Source: Yoonia sp035117555 (GTDB lineage Bacteria; Pseudomonadota; Alphaproteobacteria; Rhodobacterales; Rhodobacteraceae). Taken from it: a stretch of DNA of 64,000 nucleotides. The notes beneath the pieces are model-generated. The model worked only from the letters and a program-made list of their open reading frames with translations. It was not told the DNA's origin and ran no database searches. Positions within the stretch are counted from its first letter, which is position 1, and each line of letters opens with the position of its first letter. Made by a program: the position numbers and the translations under genes. Location of the stretch: positions 296,768 through 360,767 of the forward strand of contig NZ_JAYKPK010000004.1 in NCBI RefSeq assembly GCF_035117555.1, read 5' to 3'. Below are positions 27,119 through 37,166 of the stretch, piece after piece.

Positions 27119-27241
27119 ACGCCCATGGGTTGCGTGTTTCCTTGCCAATCGGTCTTTTGTCTGGTTGCAACTTGACGCTGGGTCGGGTTCAAGATTGGGC
27201 GCTGGATCGCTGATCCAAGAATGTTCTGACGAAAGAAAACC

Positions 27242-27922
27242 ATGTCGATCTGGACCCGTATAGGCGAGGCTTTGGCTGCGCTGGCCAAAGGCGAAGGGCT
27301 GCTTGCGGTCTTTGACCGGCTGCGTGCCCCCCCGGACCGTTCCGTCGCTTTTACCATTGCGGTGATCGCGCTGGGGGCAAAGATGGCCAAGGCCGATGGT
27401 CTGGTCACCCGCCGCGAAGTGCGCGCCTTTCGTGACGTGTTCACCATTGCCCCAGAGGAAGAAGACAATGCCGCACGGGTCTTTGACCTTGCACGTCAGG
27501 ACGTGGCCGGTTTCGACATCTACGCCCGCCGGATCAAGGCGATGTTCGGCGATGAGGAAGGGCCGCTGTGTGATCTGCTGGAAGGGTTGTTCCATATCGC
27601 GGTGGCGGATGGGTTCTATCATGACAAGGAAGATGCGTTTCTGCAAAAGGTCGCGGATATCTTCGGCTTTGATGAACGCCGGTTTCGCGGGTTGCGCGCG
27701 CAGTTTGTTCCCGATGCAGAGCGTGATCCTTATGCCGTCTTGGGCGTCGATGCGGATGCACCGATGGATCAGGTCCGTGCCGCCTGGTCACGGTTGGTGC
27801 GTGACACCCACCCTGACCGGATGATCGCGCGCGGCGTGCCGCCAGAAGCGATCAAACTGGCCGAACGCCGCATGGTCGCGATCAACCGCGCCTGGGAAGA
27901 TGTTCAGAGCCAGCGAAGATGA
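27242..27922 (+). CDS. TerB-like / J-domain (DjlA-type) co-chaperone
   Basis: A 226-residue soluble protein. An N-terminal TerB-like helical domain (about 30-150; AKADGLVTRREVRAFRDVF) precedes a C-terminal J domain (DPYAVLGVDADAPMDQVRAAW) carrying the DnaK-stimulating HPD at residues 190-192. Unlike E. coli DjlA there is no N-terminal membrane anchor. It overlaps the downstream nuclease-like gene by 4 nt. Confidence 0.88.
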   Translation: MSIWTRIGEALAALAKGEGLLAVFDRLRAPPDRSVAFTIAVIALGAKMAKADGLVTRREVRAFRDVFTIAPEEEDNAARVFDLARQDVAGFDIYARRIKAMFGDEEGPLCDLLEGLFHIAVADGFYHDKEDAFLQKVADIFGFDERRFRGLRAQFVPDAERDPYAVLGVDADAPMDQVRAAWSRLVRDTHPDRMIARGVPPEAIKLAERRMVAINRAWEDVQSQRR

Positions 27923-28920
27923 GGATCGCCACATATAATGTGGAATGGTTCAACAGCCTCTTTGATGATCAGGGGCAATTGATCAATGACGATAGCTGGT
28001 CCGGGCGCTGGGGTGTGACCAAGCGTCAGCAGACCGCAGGGCTGGGCGTGGTCTTTGCCGCCATGGATGCGGATGCGGTGATGGTGATCGAAGCACCGGA
28101 CACCAACCGCCGCCGCAGCACTGTGCGGGCTTTGTCGCAATTTGCCGCTGATTTCGGACAGCGCGCGCGGTCTGTGCTGACCGGCTTTGCCAATGAGACG
28201 CAGCAGGAAATCGCGCTGATGTTTGACCCGGACGTGATACAGGCCGTGCATGATCCACGCGCCAGCGCTGATGCGCCTGCCTTTGACGGCAAGCTCCGCG
28301 TTGATCTGGATGTCGATGAGATGCTGGATATTGTCCGCTGGTCCAAACCGCCGCTGGAGGTGGCACTGACCACGGAAAACGGCCCACTGCGGCTGATCGG
28401 GGTGCATGCCAAATCCAAGGCACCGCATGGGGCCAAGGATGGTGCCGCCGCCGTGCGGATCGCGATTGAGAACCGGCGCAAGCAATTGGCGCAATGCGTC
28501 TGGCTGCGCGGCCGGGTCGATCAGCATCTGTCCGCAGGCGACGATCTGATTGTCTTGGGCGATTTCAACGATGGTCCGGGCCTGGATGAATATGAAAAAT
28601 TGTTTGGCCGGTCGGGGGTCGAGGTGGTTCTGGGCGAAGACGGGCCGATGGGCCTTTATGATCCGCATGCGCGGATGGCTTTGGGCCGCAAGGTCGGGGC
28701 GATGCCCACGACGGCGCGGTTTCAGCGCAAGGATCAGCCCTATCTGCAAGCCTTGCTGGATTATGTGATGGTGTCACCCGGATTACGGGCAAGATCGCCG
28801 GAATGGCAGATCTGGCATCCGTTCGATCATCAGAAAATTTACCATGATCCGCCGCTGCGCGAGGCACTGCTGCTGGCCTCGGATCATTTTCCGGTCGTGC
28901 TGGACCTGCCTGTGAATTGA
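27919..28920 (+). CDS. endonuclease/exonuclease/phosphatase-fold protein
   Basis: A 333-residue protein of the EEP superfamily. Catalytic motifs in order: RIATYNVEWFNSLF, DADAVMVIEAPD (Glu), GVHAKSKA, VLGDFNDGPG, LDYVMVSP and ASDHFPVVLDL (terminal Asp-His). No signal peptide is visible. Substrates in the family include DNA, phosphoinositides and other phosphodiesters, and the target here is unknown. It is coupled to the J-domain gene by a 4-nt overlap. Confidence 0.87.
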   Translation: MRIATYNVEWFNSLFDDQGQLINDDSWSGRWGVTKRQQTAGLGVVFAAMDADAVMVIEAPDTNRRRSTVRALSQFAADFGQRARSVLTGFANETQQEIALMFDPDVIQAVHDPRASADAPAFDGKLRVDLDVDEMLDIVRWSKPPLEVALTTENGPLRLIGVHAKSKAPHGAKDGAAAVRIAIENRRKQLAQCVWLRGRVDQHLSAGDDLIVLGDFNDGPGLDEYEKLFGRSGVEVVLGEDGPMGLYDPHARMALGRKVGAMPTTARFQRKDQPYLQALLDYVMVSPGLRARSPEWQIWHPFDHQKIYHDPPLREALLLASDHFPVVLDLPVN

Positions 28921-28951
28921 GAATCGGGCAAGGAAGGGGTATAGTGTTTTC

Positions 28952-29320
28952 ATGAAAAACCTTGTCGCCATCCTCGTGCTGTCAACGAGCCTCGCCAGCC
29001 CAATCGTGGCGCAGGAGGCCGAGACAGATCAGGGTTTCAGCCTGATGGAAGAAGGCGCGCGCATGATCATGCGCGGCTTGATGGCCGAAATGGAACCGGC
29101 GATTGACAGTCTGCGCGACACCGTTGAAGAAATGGGCCCCGCCATGGGCGAATTTCTGCGCGAAATGGGGCCCAGCTTTGCCGCTTTCCTGAACCGGATC
29201 GATGATATCCGGCATTACAGCCCGCCCGAATTCCTGCCCAATGGCGATATCATCCTGCGCCGCAAACCCGATGCACCGATATGGACACCCGACCCTGAAA
29301 GCGGTGAGGTCGAGCTTTAG
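28952..29320 (+). CDS. small secreted hypothetical protein
   Basis: A 122-residue exported protein. The signal peptide KNLVAILVLSTSLASPIVAQ is followed by an acidic, Met-rich amphipathic helical stretch (EEGARMIMRGLMAEMEPAID) and a Pro-rich end (RRKPDAPIWTPDPESGEVEL). Similar proteins in Rhodobacteraceae are sometimes mislabelled AAA ATPase, but no P-loop is present. The stop overlaps the convergent ppx stop by 4 nt. Confidence 0.75.
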   Translation: MKNLVAILVLSTSLASPIVAQEAETDQGFSLMEEGARMIMRGLMAEMEPAIDSLRDTVEEMGPAMGEFLREMGPSFAAFLNRIDDIRHYSPPEFLPNGDIILRRKPDAPIWTPDPESGEVEL

Positions 29321-30864
29321 CCGGTGAACTTGACCGTGCCTGTCGCGTTCAGTGCCGCAGCAAGCGCGTTGAACCGTGCTTCCGCCACTTCGCCGAACAG
29401 GGGCCGGGCGTGTTCGGTCAGATGCAGGGTGAGTTGATTGGCCTTGCGGCTCCATTTCAAGGTGCCGGGCTGTTCATCCGCCGTCAGCCAGAGCATTGCG
29501 CCAAGCCGCATGGCTTTGCCCAGAATTTCAGCCTCTTTGATCTGATCGGCGTTCAGCATCGCGAACAGCGGATCAAAGCGGCTATTGGCGGTTTTGCTGC
29601 TGTAACGGTTCATGAGCGCCAGACCCAGCAGCACCCGTTCATAATGTTTCAACCCGCCCAGATTGGCGCGGGTGGCATTGTCGAAGGTCACCTCGGCCCG
29701 GTAATCTGGATGCGCGCGCCAACTGACGTCATGCAGCAGGCAGGCGGCTTTGATGATCCTTTGGCGCTGCCAATTGGCACGCGGGAACAATGGCTTGACG
29801 AAATCATAAAGGATCCGGCCAAAGCCGGGCAGGCGGGCATCCTTGTATTCCGCGAAACGGCAGCTTTCGATCAGCGGGTCGCGTTCACGCAAGGCGCGCG
29901 GCATTTGTTCATAAAGCATGCCTTCGCGGATACCATAGGAGGAGACAGCGACATCCTTGGGCTTGAAGACCCGCATCAATTCTTTCAGCACGATGGAGGC
30001 GAGCGGCACCAGCGTCATCCGGCTGTCCGAGATATGGCAGCGGCCACGCAATTCGGTCAGGTCGGATTTGCGGATATATTCCGCCGTCTTGCTGATCTGC
30101 TGCGAGGCCATGCGATATTCGTGCAGAACCGTCAGCGGATAGCCGCGCCGTTCCATGTCGATCCGCGCAATGGCGCGCCATGACCCGCCGACCAGAAACA
30201 GTCGCATGCCAGTTTCATGGTTCATTTCCTTGTGCAGGTCTTCCATCGTTGACCGCACATAGGCTTTCACCGCCTTTTTGCCGCCTTTAATTTCACGCAG
30301 TTTCAGCGGGCCAAGCGCCGAGGTCAGTCGCCGCCCGACCTTGCCATCGGCCAGATCAGCAAGTTCCATCGATGATCCGCCGATATCACAGACCAGACCG
30401 TAACTGCCGGGCCAGCCCAGCAGCACGCCTTGGGCGGACAGCCGCGCCTCTTCCTTGCCGTCGATCACCCACAGCTTCACGCCGGTTTCGCGCAACACCT
30501 CTTGCCGGAAATCATCGCCGTCGCTGGCGTCGCGCACCGCAGCGGTGGCGACGGCGGTCAGGGGCGGGATGCCCATCCCTTCGGCCAAGGCCGCGAAACG
30601 GCGGATCGCCGATAGGGCGCGTTTGCGCCCTTCTGGGTTCAGCTTGCCGGTTTGCGACAGGCCCGCACCCAGCGCGCACATGATCTTTTCATTGTAGAAA
30701 TAGGCCGGTGAGCGTGCCGCCCCGTCGAAAACCACCATGCGGACAGAGTTTGATCCGACATCGACAACACCGACGCGCGCAAGCGCCTGTGCTGCCGGGT
30801 CTTCAAACAAGGGTCGGCCAAACGGGCCCCAATCAATCGTCCCGGGGTCAGGTTGTTGTGTCAT
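29317..30864 (-). CDS. ppx: Ppx/GppA exopolyphosphatase
   Basis: A 515-residue ASKHA-fold phosphatase hydrolysing polyphosphate or pppGpp. Phosphate-binding loops are VVDVGSNSVRMVVFDG near the N-terminus and LVCDIGGSSMELADL, with the catalytic Glu region TAVATAAVRDASDG. A C-terminal HD-like helical domain contains CLLHDVSWRAHPDYR. It lies 34 bp downstream of ppk, so synthesis and breakdown enzymes are co-transcribed. Confidence 0.9.
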   Translation of the reverse strand: MTQQPDPGTIDWGPFGRPLFEDPAAQALARVGVVDVGSNSVRMVVFDGAARSPAYFYNEKIMCALGAGLSQTGKLNPEGRKRALSAIRRFAALAEGMGIPPLTAVATAAVRDASDGDDFRQEVLRETGVKLWVIDGKEEARLSAQGVLLGWPGSYGLVCDIGGSSMELADLADGKVGRRLTSALGPLKLREIKGGKKAVKAYVRSTMEDLHKEMNHETGMRLFLVGGSWRAIARIDMERRGYPLTVLHEYRMASQQISKTAEYIRKSDLTELRGRCHISDSRMTLVPLASIVLKELMRVFKPKDVAVSSYGIREGMLYEQMPRALRERDPLIESCRFAEYKDARLPGFGRILYDFVKPLFPRANWQRQRIIKAACLLHDVSWRAHPDYRAEVTFDNATRANLGGLKHYERVLLGLALMNRYSSKTANSRFDPLFAMLNADQIKEAEILGKAMRLGAMLWLTADEQPGTLKWSRKANQLTLHLTEHARPLFGEVAEARFNALAAALNATGTVKFTG

Positions 30865-30898
30865 GAAATTCCCGCCGCTGTTTCGCTACAGGTATCAA

Positions 30899-33067
30899 TC
30901 AATCATCGGTGTGGGTCAATTGCGGAACGTCCGATGCGCCTGCAGACCCACGCCCCGAAAGCGATGGATTTTCCATAAAGAAGCGGTGGCAGTTAAAGGC
31001 AAATTCGCCCTCGGCGACGGTTGCACGGCTGAAACTGCCATCCGGGGCCATGACCCAGCTTTGCGCCACGTCAGCCATATTCGCAGCCATGATCTGACTG
31101 ACGATCTGGGCTTTCACTGTCGGGTTCTGGATATCGACCAGCGTTTCGACCCGCCGGTTCAGGTTGCGCCCCATCCAATCGGCAGAGGAGATATAAACCT
31201 TCGCCTTTTTCGACGGCAGCTCCGCGCCGTTCCCGAAACAGACGATCCGGGAATGTTCCAGAAACCGGCCGACAATGGATTTGACCCGGATATTGTCGGA
31301 CAGACCCGCCACGCCGGGGCGCAGCCCGCAGATGCCGCGGATCACAAGGCTGATCTTTACGCCCGCCTGTGACGCCGCATAAAGCGCGTCGATGACATCA
31401 GGTTCGACCAGCGAATTCATCTTGGCCCAGATCGCGGCAGGTTTGCCTGTGCGGGCATTTTCCGCCTCTTGCGCGATGCAATCGATCAATGTCTGTTTCA
31501 GCGACAATGGCGAAATCGCGAGTTTCTTCAGCCCCTCAGGCTGCGCATAGCCAGAGATGTAGTTGAATACTTTCGTCGCGTCGCGGCCGAGTTCCTGATC
31601 GCAGGTGAAAAAGCTCAGGTCGGTATAGATCCGCGCCGTAATGGGATGGTAATTGCCGGTGCCGAAATGGGTATAGGTGACCAGTTTGTCGCCCTCACGC
31701 CGGACGACGGTGCTGATCTTGGCATGGGTTTTGTAATGCATGAAGCCATAGACCACATGCGCGCCCGCGCGTTCCAGACGACGCGACTGGCGGATATTGG
31801 CGGCCTCGTCAAAGCGGGCCTTGAGTTCGACCAGTGCCGTGACCGATTTGCCATTCTCTGCCGCCTCGCAAAGGGCGGTGACAATCGGTGATCTTTGCGA
31901 TGTGCGATACAGCGTCTGTTTGATCGCCACCACATCGGGGTCATGTGCTGCCTGATTAAGGAAACGAACCACCATATCGAAGGTTTCATAAGGATGGTGC
32001 AGCAGCATGTCTTTCTGCCGGATCGCGGCGAACATATCGCCGTGGTGATCCTGCACCCGTTCGGGGATGCGCGGGCTGAACGGCGGCCAGAGCAGATCGG
32101 CCCGGCTGTCCAGCACCAGTTCTTTCAGATCAGAGATGCCGATCATCCCGCGCACCTCGACCGTGGTGTCGTTGGTGACATGCAGTTCGGACATGATCAG
32201 GGTTTGCAACGCGTGGGGCGCATTGGCGGAAATCTTCAGCCGCACGACTTCACCCCTGCGCCGGCGCTTCAGTGCAGTTTCAAATTCGCGCACCAGATCT
32301 TCGGCTTCTTCTTCCAGTTCCAGATCGCTGTCGCGCAGAACCTTGAAGGCGCAGTCGCCCTTGACCTCATATCCCGGAAACAGGCGCGGGATATGCAGCA
32401 GCAGCAATTCTTCCAAAGGCAGGAAGCGGTCGCCATGGTCGGAGGGCAGAGCGACGAAACGCGCGATCTGCGCAGGCACCGGCAAAAGGGCGCGCAGGCT
32501 GCGTTTATCCGCCGTACGTTCCAGTTGCAGCGCCAGCGCGAACCCTTCGTTGGGGATGAAGGGGAAAGGATGGGCCGGGTCAATCGCCAAAGGTGACAGG
32601 ACAGGAAACACCTGATCAAGAAAGAATTCAGCAAGGAAATCCTTATCAGCCGCTGTCATGTCATTGCGCGACAGGATAGCGATGCCGTTTTCCTTCATCT
32701 CTTTTTCCAGGCCGTTGAACACAACCTGTTGGTGATCCATCAGCGCGCGCGCCTGTGCATCAATCTGGACCAATTGTTCGGCAGGCGTCAGACCGTCCAT
32801 GCCGGGCGCGGTATTGCCAGCAATCGCCAGTTCGCGCAGGCCCGCCACACGCACGGTAAAGAATTCATCCAGATTGGCGGCAGAAATCGACAAAAACCGC
32901 AGCCGTTCCAGCAAGGGAACCCGGGGGTTTTCCGCCTCTTCCAGCACGCGCCAGTTGAAACCAACCCAGCTGAGTTCGCGGTTCATGAAACGTGCCGGGC
33001 CTGTCAGATCAAGGTCCAGCGCGGTGGCGGGCAGGAAGTCCGCAGTGAGGAAATTTGAATTTGTCAT
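30899..33067 (-). CDS. ppk: polyphosphate kinase
   Basis: A 722-residue PPK1-type enzyme making polyphosphate from ATP. The N-terminal domain starts RFMNRELSWVGFNWRVLEEA. The catalytic domain has HHPYETFDMVVRFLNQAAHD, IKQTLYRTS and the autophosphorylated His in GFMHYKTHAKIS. The C-terminal domain carries EHSRIVCFGNG and ISSADWMGRNLNRRVE. It sits between hdaA and ppx in one operon. Confidence 0.95.
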   Translation of the reverse strand: MTNSNFLTADFLPATALDLDLTGPARFMNRELSWVGFNWRVLEEAENPRVPLLERLRFLSISAANLDEFFTVRVAGLRELAIAGNTAPGMDGLTPAEQLVQIDAQARALMDHQQVVFNGLEKEMKENGIAILSRNDMTAADKDFLAEFFLDQVFPVLSPLAIDPAHPFPFIPNEGFALALQLERTADKRSLRALLPVPAQIARFVALPSDHGDRFLPLEELLLLHIPRLFPGYEVKGDCAFKVLRDSDLELEEEAEDLVREFETALKRRRRGEVVRLKISANAPHALQTLIMSELHVTNDTTVEVRGMIGISDLKELVLDSRADLLWPPFSPRIPERVQDHHGDMFAAIRQKDMLLHHPYETFDMVVRFLNQAAHDPDVVAIKQTLYRTSQRSPIVTALCEAAENGKSVTALVELKARFDEAANIRQSRRLERAGAHVVYGFMHYKTHAKISTVVRREGDKLVTYTHFGTGNYHPITARIYTDLSFFTCDQELGRDATKVFNYISGYAQPEGLKKLAISPLSLKQTLIDCIAQEAENARTGKPAAIWAKMNSLVEPDVIDALYAASQAGVKISLVIRGICGLRPGVAGLSDNIRVKSIVGRFLEHSRIVCFGNGAELPSKKAKVYISSADWMGRNLNRRVETLVDIQNPTVKAQIVSQIMAANMADVAQSWVMAPDGSFSRATVAEGEFAFNCHRFFMENPSLSGRGSAGASDVPQLTHTDD

Positions 33068-33117
33068 GCTGCCTTTTGTCCCGCCAATGTTGCTGTTTTA
33101 TGACGATGTAGCGGTGA

Positions 33118-33780
33118 TCAACCTTGGTTGTCCAGTAATCGCGCGGCCAACCTGAGGTTGATTTTATGTCCTGTGGCCAAAGCGGCCTCATCCAGCCGCG
33201 CGACGATATCGGCGGCGGCGGCAAAGGACCGTTCAATCCTGGGTGCCAGGTAGGCCGAAAGCCCCGGTGGCGGCAGAATTTGACGGTCAGCGAAAAGCTT
33301 CATCATGACCGCTTGCAGCAGCGCATCATCCGGATCGGCGACCTGCACCACGGCGCTGCCCTGCATCCGGCTGGCCAGATCGGGAAGGGTGACGGGCCAG
33401 CGCGCAGGCGTCTGGCGCGCGGTCATCAACAAATTGCCTGCATTATTTTGCAGATGATTATGAAGATGAAACATGGATTCCTGCGCATGGCCGGGCAGGG
33501 CATCCATATCCTCGACCACCAGCGCGGGCGTGCTGGGCATGAAATCTGCGGTCAAATCGGCGGCTTTGATGATCTGCGTCGGTTGCAAAGCGGCAAAAAT
33601 TCGCGCCAGATGGCTTTTGCCGCCGCCCGCAGGCCCCGCGATCGCCAGCTTGCGCAAAGGCCAGCGGTCAGGGTCTGTGACCATGCCAAAGGCCGTGGCA
33701 TTGGCCGATGAGACGAAAAAATCATCCGGCCCCAGCGCCACCCCGTTGGGCCAGTCAAAGCTGAGCTGACGTGCCATCAT
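33118..33780 (-). CDS. hdaA: HdaA / DnaA-related replication regulator
   Basis: A 220-residue protein related to the DnaA AAA+ domain, without DnaA's DNA-binding domain. It has QLSFDWPNGVALGPDDFFVS at the N-terminus, Walker A GPAGGGKSHLARIF and Walker B-like ALVVEDMDAL. Alphaproteobacterial HdaA promotes DnaA-ATP hydrolysis with the beta clamp; the QLSFDW stretch resembles a clamp-binding QL[SP]LF-type peptide. It overlaps the AI-2E gene by 4 nt and precedes ppk. Confidence 0.87.
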   Translation of the reverse strand: MMARQLSFDWPNGVALGPDDFFVSSANATAFGMVTDPDRWPLRKLAIAGPAGGGKSHLARIFAALQPTQIIKAADLTADFMPSTPALVVEDMDALPGHAQESMFHLHNHLQNNAGNLLMTARQTPARWPVTLPDLASRMQGSAVVQVADPDDALLQAVMMKLFADRQILPPPGLSAYLAPRIERSFAAAADIVARLDEAALATGHKINLRLAARLLDNQG

Positions 33781-34874
33781 AGATCTTTCGATTGCCCCTG
33801 AAACAACAGGCTATCCTTGTAGCGCGCGATGCCATAGCGCGCCACGACTCCGATGATCGCTGCGACGGGCACGGCGACCAGCATGCCGACAAAGCCGAAC
33901 AGCGACCCAAAGACCGACAGTGCGAACAACAGCCAGACCGGGTGCAGCCCGACCGAACTGCCGACCAGTTTCGGGGTCAGGATATTGCCTTCAAGAAACT
34001 GACCGATCACGAAAATCCCCGCAACGATGCCGATCCGCAGCCAATTGGTGCCCTGGCTGACGGTCTCACCGTCAACCGCGCCGCCCCAGAACTGGAACAA
34101 GGCCAGCCCAATGGCCAGAATACCACCAACCAAAGCGCCGACATAGGGAATGAATGTCACCAGCCCGGCGATAAATCCGACGATCAGCCCGAAATTCAGC
34201 CCCGCGATCATCAGCGCGACAGCGTAAAACGTGCCCAGGATCAGGCAGACCGTGCCTTGCCCGCGCAGAAAGGATGACAACGTGTGGTCGATGTCGCGCG
34301 CGATCTGGCGGACGGTCGCGGCATGGTCGCGGGGCAGCAGCCCGTCGATCCGGGCGATCATCTTGTCCCAGTCGAGCAGCAGATAGACCGTCACCACCGG
34401 CACGATGACCAGCAGGATGATGACGCTGACCAGCCCGCGCGCGGAATTCAGAACACCGCTGAGCAATTCGCCGCCCCGCGCTTGAATCGTTTCGCCAATC
34501 GCCTGCAATTGCTGGCGGATCATGCTGTCCGGTTCGATCAGGTCAGGGAATCGCGATGTCAGCCAGCCCTGCAATTGTTCAAACAGCGCAGGCGCCGTGT
34601 CGATCAGCGCGGCGGTCTGTTTGATCAAGGTCGGGATCACCAGCAGAATCAGCATGATAAAGATCAATGCGGTGACCAGCGTGATGATCGCCACCGCCAG
34701 CACCCGTGACAGACCTGCGCGTTGCAACCTATCGGCAATCGGGTCCAGCAGATAGGCGATTGCCGCGCCCAGCACGAAAGGCATGATCACATTGCCAACG
34801 GCCCAAAGGATCACCATCACCACCGCTGTGGCGATCCCCCAATAAATGATCTGGTCCTTGACGGGCAGGGCCAT
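33777..34874 (-). CDS. AI-2E family transporter (PerM-like)
   Basis: A 365-residue inner-membrane protein with about eight helices and a soluble central segment (AAIDTAPALFEQLQGWLTSR-like). The family-diagnostic C-terminal block GLNFGLIVGFIAGLVTFIPYVG is present. The ATG at 34874 follows an AGGAG site; an upstream in-frame extension is not conserved. It is the first gene of the operon running to hdaA, ppk and ppx, and is divergent from proS. Confidence 0.88.
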   Translation of the reverse strand: MALPVKDQIIYWGIATAVVMVILWAVGNVIMPFVLGAAIAYLLDPIADRLQRAGLSRVLAVAIITLVTALIFIMLILLVIPTLIKQTAALIDTAPALFEQLQGWLTSRFPDLIEPDSMIRQQLQAIGETIQARGGELLSGVLNSARGLVSVIILLVIVPVVTVYLLLDWDKMIARIDGLLPRDHAATVRQIARDIDHTLSSFLRGQGTVCLILGTFYAVALMIAGLNFGLIVGFIAGLVTFIPYVGALVGGILAIGLALFQFWGGAVDGETVSQGTNWLRIGIVAGIFVIGQFLEGNILTPKLVGSSVGLHPVWLLFALSVFGSLFGFVGMLVAVPVAAIIGVVARYGIARYKDSLLFQGQSKDL

Positions 34875-35031
34875 CGGAAACTCCTGTGTGTTTGCGCTCT
34901 GATGCGGCTTTTGAGCCATGCTTGCAAGCACTGCACGCAATTTCCAAGGGCTTTGATCACAATGCTTGCGGGGGCAGGACTGGCGGATTACACGTCAAAG
35001 CCAATTTCCGCCTGTCACAAAGGTCAAACCC

Positions 35032-36372
35032 ATGCGCCTCAGCCGTTATTTCCTGCCTGTCCTGAAAGAAACCCCGCGCGAGGCGCAGATCGTCTCGCAC
35101 CGTTATATGTTGCAGGCGGGGATGATCAAACAGGCGAGCGCGGGGATTTATTCCTGGCTGCCTTTGGGCTTCAAGGTGCTGCGCAAGATCGAAAATATCG
35201 TGCATCAGGAACAGGCACGCGCCGGCCATATCGCGATCCAGATGCCGACGATCCAATCCGCCGATCTGTGGCGCGAATCTGGTCGTTATGATGCTTACGG
35301 CGAAGAAATGTTGCGGATCAAAGACCGTGGCGGCCGCGAGATGCTGTTCACCCCCACGGCGGAGGAATTGGTGACCGATATCTTCCGCGCGCATGTGACC
35401 AGCTACAAGGACCTGCCTCTGACGCTGTACCAAATCCAGTGGAAATTCCGTGACGAAGTCCGCCCGCGTTTCGGCGTCATGCGGGGCCGTGAATTCTATA
35501 TGAAGGACGGCTATAACTTCGATCTGACGAAAGAGGATGCATTGCACGCCTATAACCGCCATCTGGTCAGCTATCTGCGCACCTATGAACGCATGGGCCT
35601 GCAAGCGATTCCGATGCGCGCCGATAGCGGCCCGATCGGTGGCGATGACACGCATGAATTTCTGGTGCTGGCCGAAACCGGCGAATCAGAGGTCTTCTAT
35701 GACAGCCAGATCACCGACCTGAAATTCGGTGACCGGCAGATCGATTACGATGATCACGCCGCCTGTGCTGCGGTGCTGGATGAATTCACCAGCCGCTATG
35801 CCCGCACCGATGAAACCCATGATGAGGCGTTGTTTAACGAGGTGCCAGAAGAACGCCGCCGCACGGCGCGCGGCATCGAAGTGGGCCAGATCTTCTATTT
35901 CGGCACCAAATATTCCGACGCGATGGGCGCTGTCGTCGATGACGGCAAGGGTGGCAAGGTGCCGGTCCATATGGGCAGCCACGGCATCGGCGTGTCGCGC
36001 CTGCTGGGGGCGATCATCGAGGCGAGCCATGACGATAAAGGCATTATCTGGCCCGAAGGTGTCACACCTTTCCATTGCGGGATTATCAATCTGAAACAAG
36101 GCGATGCAGAGGCAGATGCGGCCTGTCTGTCGCTTTACGACAGCCTGACCGCGCTGGGGCTGGAGCCGCTTTATGACGACCGCGATGAACGGGCGGGCAC
36201 GAAATTCGGCACGATGGATATGATCGGCCTGCCATGGCGGATCACCGTTGGGCCGCGCGGGTTGAAAAACGGCGTGGTCGAACTGACCTGCCGCCGCACA
36301 GGGGAAAGCGAAGAATTGCCACCTGCGGAGGCTGTGGCAAAGATCGCAACGATTTATCAAGGAATCGCGTGA
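35032..36372 (+). CDS. proS: prolyl-tRNA synthetase
   Basis: A 446-residue class II synthetase. Motif 1 lies around IENIVHQEQARAGHIAIQMP, motif 2 in QIQWKFRDEVRPRFGVMRGREFYMKDGY and motif 3 in MGSHGIGVSRLLGAIIEA. The length is that of the alphaproteobacterial short form, which lacks the INS editing domain of the E. coli enzyme. The ATG at 35032 begins the conserved MRLSRYFLPVLKETP. Confidence 0.95.
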   Translation: MRLSRYFLPVLKETPREAQIVSHRYMLQAGMIKQASAGIYSWLPLGFKVLRKIENIVHQEQARAGHIAIQMPTIQSADLWRESGRYDAYGEEMLRIKDRGGREMLFTPTAEELVTDIFRAHVTSYKDLPLTLYQIQWKFRDEVRPRFGVMRGREFYMKDGYNFDLTKEDALHAYNRHLVSYLRTYERMGLQAIPMRADSGPIGGDDTHEFLVLAETGESEVFYDSQITDLKFGDRQIDYDDHAACAAVLDEFTSRYARTDETHDEALFNEVPEERRRTARGIEVGQIFYFGTKYSDAMGAVVDDGKGGKVPVHMGSHGIGVSRLLGAIIEASHDDKGIIWPEGVTPFHCGIINLKQGDAEADAACLSLYDSLTALGLEPLYDDRDERAGTKFGTMDMIGLPWRITVGPRGLKNGVVELTCRRTGESEELPPAEAVAKIATIYQGIA

Positions 36373-36483
36373 TAAGCTGATCGCGCGGAAATGATGCGTC
36401 AGGGCGGCAATGTCTGGTAAGGTTGTGGCAATAACAGGTCCGAGGCAGGCAATGGCAGTTTTCTTCACGGCGGCATCTTTGCG

Positions 36484-37113
36484 ATGATCCGGGTTTTGTG
36501 CCTTGTCGCGGGTCTGTTCGGGGCGGCGGGCCTGTCGCAATTCCCGGAATTTTCGCAGCAATATTTGCAACGTCTGGGCGGCTATGTCGATGCGCTGGCC
36601 GATCAGTTGATGGAATTTGACGCTGTCGCGTTAGAGGCCGGATATGGCCGCGAAGAAATGTTGCAACAAATGGCGCAGACCCCGCCGATGGACGGGCAGG
36701 CCGCGATGTGGCGGCGCACAGTTTTACGGCATGCGCAACTGTCGGATGATCTGAACGCTTTGCGCGCAGCCTCTCCGCTGGAACGGCTGATGATGCCGCA
36801 ACGCGTGGCGGATACGGATCTGGCCCGCGCGGTCTGGTCTGATTTCCGGCCCGGCATGCCGCTGACCGGGGCGGGCGCGATATCCGCCGGGGCAGGGTTT
36901 GCGGGGGGCTGGGCATTGCTCGCGGCTTTGCTGGCGCTGATCACAGCACCCATGCGCCGCGCGCGCAAGCCCAGCCGGAAACCCGTGCAACGCGCAGCAC
37001 CCGCAATGAAAGCCGATGCCGCAGCCGCAAAATCCGAACCACCCGTCGCGCGGCCTCGGCTGGTGGCGCAAACGCCGTCGCATATTCCACGTCTGTCGGG
37101 GGTAAAACGCTGA
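36484..37113 (+). CDS. DUF2937 membrane protein
   Basis: A 209-residue protein. The N-terminal hydrophobic segment (RVLCLVAGLFGAAGLSQFPEF) and SQQYLQRLGGYVDALADQL are the DUF2937 signature. A second membrane helix lies near 140-158 (GGWALLAALLALITAP), followed by a basic Ala/Pro-rich cytosolic tail. The function is unknown. It sits between proS and lolC/E. Confidence 0.82.
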   Translation: MIRVLCLVAGLFGAAGLSQFPEFSQQYLQRLGGYVDALADQLMEFDAVALEAGYGREEMLQQMAQTPPMDGQAAMWRRTVLRHAQLSDDLNALRAASPLERLMMPQRVADTDLARAVWSDFRPGMPLTGAGAISAGAGFAGGWALLAALLALITAPMRRARKPSRKPVQRAAPAMKADAAAAKSEPPVARPRLVAQTPSHIPRLSGVKR

Positions 37114-37166
37114 TCCTTGGTGATGGGCGCTGGTGCAGTGCCGCCCTGGACGCTATGTAGGCCGCC

